From positions 1 to 16,745 of the forward strand of contig DASPWT010000197.1 of assembly GCA_035637655.1 (NCBI GenBank): 16,745 bases of DNA, given 5' to 3'. The translations under genes and the position numbers were made by a program. Of the stretch, positions 14,239-16,745 are shown piece after piece. This DNA comes from VBDM01 sp035637655 (lineage in GTDB: Bacteria; Pseudomonadota; Gammaproteobacteria; Burkholderiales; SG8-39). Each line of letters begins with the position of its first letter. Position 1 is the first letter of the stretch. Below the pieces are notes generated by a model. It saw only the letters and a program-made list of their open reading frames with translations, did no database searches and had not been told where the DNA came from.

Positions 14239-15493
14239 GGGCGCCTGGCTCGAGCTCTCCGCCTCCTGGCGCCGCAAGGGCGGCGACCGCCTCGAGCTGT
14301 GGCTGCCGCGGAACTGGCCGGCCGAGGATTCGGAGCTGCGTTGGCGCCGCGTCGCGGCGGGCGGGGCCGTTCGGCAAGGCGTCCAGCGCGGGCTCGAGGG
14401 ACTCGCGCCGGCCGAGGAGATCATCGTGTGGACCCCGGCCGCCGACACGCTGCTCCTGCGCGCGCGCCTGCCGACGCGCTCCAACGCGAAAATCGTTCAG
14501 GCGCTGCCCTACGCGCTCGAGGAGCAGCTGATCGATCCCCCCGAGCGGCTGCATTTCGCTTTCGCGCACGAGGCGGACGGTGCGCTGGCGGTGGCGGTGA
14601 CGCGGCGCGATCGCATGGAGAGCTGGCTTGCGGCGCTCGCGGCCGCCGGGCTCGCCCCGACGCATCTCGCGCCGGTGACCCTGTCCGTGCCGCTCGCCGA
14701 GCGCGCCTGGACGCTCGCGTTCGTCGACGCGGAGATGGTGCTGCGCAGCGGCGCACGCGCGGGATTGGGCGGTCCGATCGAGCGGCGGCCGCCGGCCTGG
14801 CTGCACGCGGCGCTCGCCGAAGCGCGGGCCGAGGCGAGCGCGCCCGAGCGCATCCTGCTCGTCGACGCGCCCGCCGATCTGGATTGCGCGGCGTGGCGCG
14901 ATGCCCTGGGGCTGCCGGTGGAGGCGATGCGGCCCGGGGAGGCGTCCGTTCCGGGCGATCCTCTCGACCTGCTGCAGCAGCACTACGCGCCGCGCGCTCG
15001 CCTGGCGGCGCTCAAGCGCGCTTATATCCCGGCGGCGGCGCTGCTCGCGGCGTGGCTCGCGGCCACGCTCGTTTTCGACGCGGTCGAATGGGCGCGCGTG
15101 TCTTCGAAGGCGCGCGCGGCCGAGGAGGAAATGCGCGCGCTGCTCCTGAAGAGTTTTCCGGAAACCCGCGCCATCCTCGACCCTGCCGAGCAGATGCGGC
15201 GCGGTCTGGAGGACCTGGGCGCGCGCAGCGGCATCGCCGCGCCCGGGGACATGCTTTTTCTCCTGGCGCGCGCGGCGCCCGCGATCGAGCGCGAATCGCG
15301 CGTGCGCGCGCAAGGCATCGAATATGCCGAACGCGCGCTGATCATCCGGATCGCCGCTTCGGAGGCCGACGCCGAGTCCCTGGCGCGCACGCTGCGCGCG
15401 CGATCGCTGGAGGTGGAAGTCCAGCGCGCGGGAGGAGAAGCGCGGCTGCGCGTGCGCGCGGCCGCTTCGCTCACCGGGCAGGGCAAATCATGA
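14216..15493 (+). CDS. gspL: Type II secretion system protein GspL
   Basis: Bitopic inner-membrane protein that recruits the ATPase GspE and pairs with GspM. The 425 residues show a cytoplasmic actin-like domain (about 10-260, with IIVWTPAADTLLLRARLPTRS, ALPYALEEQLIDPPERLHFAF and GALAVAVTRRDRMESWL), one membrane helix (about 269-288) and a periplasmic part with a helical linker and a small ferredoxin-like domain at the end. EEQLIDPPERLHFA is a very recognisable GspL segment. The ATG at 14216 lies inside the end of gspK, giving a 23-base overlap in another frame; no other start gives a full N-terminal strand. The stop overlaps the gspM ATG as ATGA. Confidence 0.93.
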   Translation: MNLTNLSKGAWLELSASWRRKGGDRLELWLPRNWPAEDSELRWRRVAAGGAVRQGVQRGLEGLAPAEEIIVWTPAADTLLLRARLPTRSNAKIVQALPYALEEQLIDPPERLHFAFAHEADGALAVAVTRRDRMESWLAALAAAGLAPTHLAPVTLSVPLAERAWTLAFVDAEMVLRSGARAGLGGPIERRPPAWLHAALAEARAEASAPERILLVDAPADLDCAAWRDALGLPVEAMRPGEASVPGDPLDLLQQHYAPRARLAALKRAYIPAAALLAAWLAATLVFDAVEWARVSSKARAAEEEMRALLLKSFPETRAILDPAEQMRRGLEDLGARSGIAAPGDMLFLLARAAPAIERESRVRAQGIEYAERALIIRIAASEADAESLARTLRARSLEVEVQRAGGEARLRVRAAASLTGQGKS

Positions 15494-15993
15494 ATTTCGC
15501 CTGGACCGAACCCGCTCGCGCGCGCTGGAACGCGCTCGGCGCGCACGAGCGAAAGGTGGCGTCGGTGCTCGCCGTATCCTTTAGCGCGGCGCTTTTCTAC
15601 CTGCTCGTCTGGAGCCCGGTCGAAAGCGGTCTCGCCAAGGCGCGCGTGCGCCTCGCCTCGGTCCAGACGCAGCTCGCCCGCGTGCAGGAGCAGGCCGCCC
15701 GGGTGGCGAGCCTGCGCGCCGCGCCGCGCGTCACCGCGCCCGCCAATCCTGCCGTGGCGGTCGGGCAGGCAGCCGAGCGGCAGGGCCTGCGCGGGCAGCT
15801 GAAGCGCGTCGATGCGGAAGGCGCGAACGCGGTGCGCGTGCAGATCGAGGACGCCCCGTTCCTGGCCCTGATGGCATGGCTGGTCGAGCTGCAACAGCAG
15901 ACCGGCCTGCGCGCGGAAAGCGCGACGCTCGAAAGGCGCGCCAATCCCGGCACGGTGAACGGGCGGCTGCTGTTGCGGGCGCAGGGCGCGTGA
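15490..15993 (+). CDS. gspM: Type II secretion system protein GspM
   Basis: Small bitopic inner-membrane protein that stabilises GspL in the assembly platform. The 167 residues show a short cytoplasmic N-terminus with WNALGAHERK, a membrane helix (about 23-42) ending in WSPVESGL, a periplasmic coiled-coil-like stretch rich in Ala, Arg and Gln (about 46-76) and a ferredoxin-like domain (about 90-165) with VRVQIEDAPFLALMAWLVELQ and a final NGRLLLRA strand. The sequence is weakly conserved in this family, so the call rests on layout and on position between gspL and gspN. Both ends overlap their neighbours by four bases. Confidence 0.9.
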   Translation: MNFAWTEPARARWNALGAHERKVASVLAVSFSAALFYLLVWSPVESGLAKARVRLASVQTQLARVQEQAARVASLRAAPRVTAPANPAVAVGQAAERQGLRGQLKRVDAEGANAVRVQIEDAPFLALMAWLVELQQQTGLRAESATLERRANPGTVNGRLLLRAQGA

Positions 15994-16745
15994 CCGGCGC
16001 TTTTCGCCGTCCCGGCGTGCGGCTGGCCGTTCTGGGCATCGCCGCGTATCTGGGTTTTCTTCTGGCGAACCTGCCTGCCGCCTGGCTCGGTTTCGCGCTC
16101 GAGCGCTCGAGCGGCGGCGCGCTTGCGCTCGGGGAGCCTCGCGGCACCGTCTGGAAGGGAAGCGGCGTGCTCGCGCTGCGCTCAGGCGGCGCGTATCGCG
16201 GTATCGTGGATCTGGAGTGGCGCTGCAATCCGCTGTGGGTCCTTGCCGGACGACTGAACGTTGCGCTCTCGGGCGCCGGGCGCGAGACCCGGATGCGTGC
16301 GAGCGTGAGCCTCGGCGCCGGAAAAGCGACCCTGAGCGACCTCGAGGCAAACGTTCCCGCGGCGGTCGCCGAATCCGCGCTTCCGGCGGCCGCTTTTGCG
16401 AAGCCCGAAGGACAGCTGCGCGTGAAGGCGGATTCCGTCGAGTGGGGCGCGGCCTCGGTGCGCGGCGCGGCGACCGTCGAATGGTTCGACGCCGGATTGA
16501 GCGGGCTGCAGGCGCCGCAGCTCGGCGATTACCGGCTGCACATCGCGGCGAGCGGCGACCGCGCCGAGCTGAGACTGTCGACGCTGCGCGGGGATCTGCG
16601 CCTCACGGCCGGCGGCGAATGGCGGGCGGCGCAGCCGCGGACGGTCCAGCTGCGCGGCACTGCGCAGGCCTCGGCGGAGCGCAGGGACCTTGAGCCTTTT
16701 CTGCGCGCGATAGGAGTGATGAGCGTCGGGACCTCCCAGCCCTTT
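15990..16745 (+). CDS. gspN: Type II secretion system protein GspN (open at window end)
   Basis: Accessory inner-membrane protein present in some type II systems, of unclear precise role. The frame opens at a GTG whose bases overlap the gspM stop (GTGA) and stays open for 252 codons to the window edge. After an N-terminal MTGAFRRPGVRLA comes one membrane anchor (about 11-33, LAVLGIAAYLGFLLANLPAAWL). A periplasmic domain of beta strands follows, with the GspN-like segments LGEPRGTVWKGSG (47-59) and VDLEWRCNPLWVLAGRL (73-89). Weak tandem strand repeats (for example LRVKADSVEWG and YRLHIAASGDRAELRLS) match the family's expected all-beta region. Typical members are around 250 residues, so only a little should be missing. 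The GTG start is supported by the same overlap style seen along the operon. Confidence 0.87.
   Translation, partial: MTGAFRRPGVRLAVLGIAAYLGFLLANLPAAWLGFALERSSGGALALGEPRGTVWKGSGVLALRSGGAYRGIVDLEWRCNPLWVLAGRLNVALSGAGRETRMRASVSLGAGKATLSDLEANVPAAVAESALPAAAFAKPEGQLRVKADSVEWGAASVRGAATVEWFDAGLSGLQAPQLGDYRLHIAASGDRAELRLSTLRGDLRLTAGGEWRAAQPRTVQLRGTAQASAERRDLEPFLRAIGVMSVGTSQPF

Noticed and set aside
14299..15489. Long open frame overlapping gspL in another + frame
   Set aside because: Only its 3' end (from 15490) is real, as gspM. The upstream part is Arg/Ala/Gly-rich frame shadow opposite a well-recognised GspL.
16217..16693. 158-codon open frame inside the last gene
   Set aside because: It is an Arg-rich alternative frame. 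The frame from the GTG at 15990 has a membrane anchor, GspN-like segments and correct operon spacing.
1..16745. Mobile elements, CRISPR arrays, tRNA or rRNA genes, prophage or defence genes
   Set aside because: I saw no transposase or integrase reading frame, no regularly spaced direct repeats, no cloverleaf-like tRNA sequence in the few intergenic gaps, and no shift in base composition suggesting an island.

Overview
The window reads as a chromosomal segment of a GC-rich proteobacterium, most likely a betaproteobacterium. Third codon positions are overwhelmingly G or C. There is a perfect LexA box of the E. coli type (CTGT-N8-ACAG), which is the form used by beta- and gammaproteobacteria, and the gene families have a betaproteobacterial flavour. 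The taxonomic call is an inference; no rRNA or other marker gene is present.

Left part (1-5331), housekeeping and accessory genes. A complete adenosylcobalamin-dependent (class II) ribonucleotide reductase gene, nrdJ, is read leftwards from a GTG at 2868. Its promoter region (2869-3107) holds a good sigma-70 promoter whose -10 element is covered by the LexA box, which predicts that dNTP synthesis is raised in the SOS response. Reading rightwards from the same divergent region come a small single-pass membrane protein of unknown function, a pyridoxamine-phosphate-oxidase-like flavin-binding protein, and a TerC-family membrane protein. A DinB-fold putative metalloenzyme lies convergent to the TerC gene.

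Right part (5504 to the window end), a type II secretion system operon in the order gspC-D-E-F-G-H-I-J-K-L-M-N, all on the + strand. It encodes the outer-membrane secretin (D), the inner-membrane assembly platform (C, F, L, M), the cytoplasmic ATPase (E), the major pseudopilin (G), the minor pseudopilins (H, I, J, K) and the accessory protein N. From gspG onward almost every junction is an ATGA, TGATG or GTGA overlap, indicating one translationally coupled transcript. gspN begins with an overlapping GTG and runs off the right edge. No prepilin peptidase (gspO), pilotin (gspS) or obvious secreted substrate is in the window.

I see no mobile element, CRISPR array, tRNA, rRNA or prophage. The most notable point is the LexA-controlled class II reductase with an uncharacterised small membrane protein divergent from it. 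The secretion operon is conventional, with a few structural oddities noted below. I found nothing that I can defend as an entirely new system.
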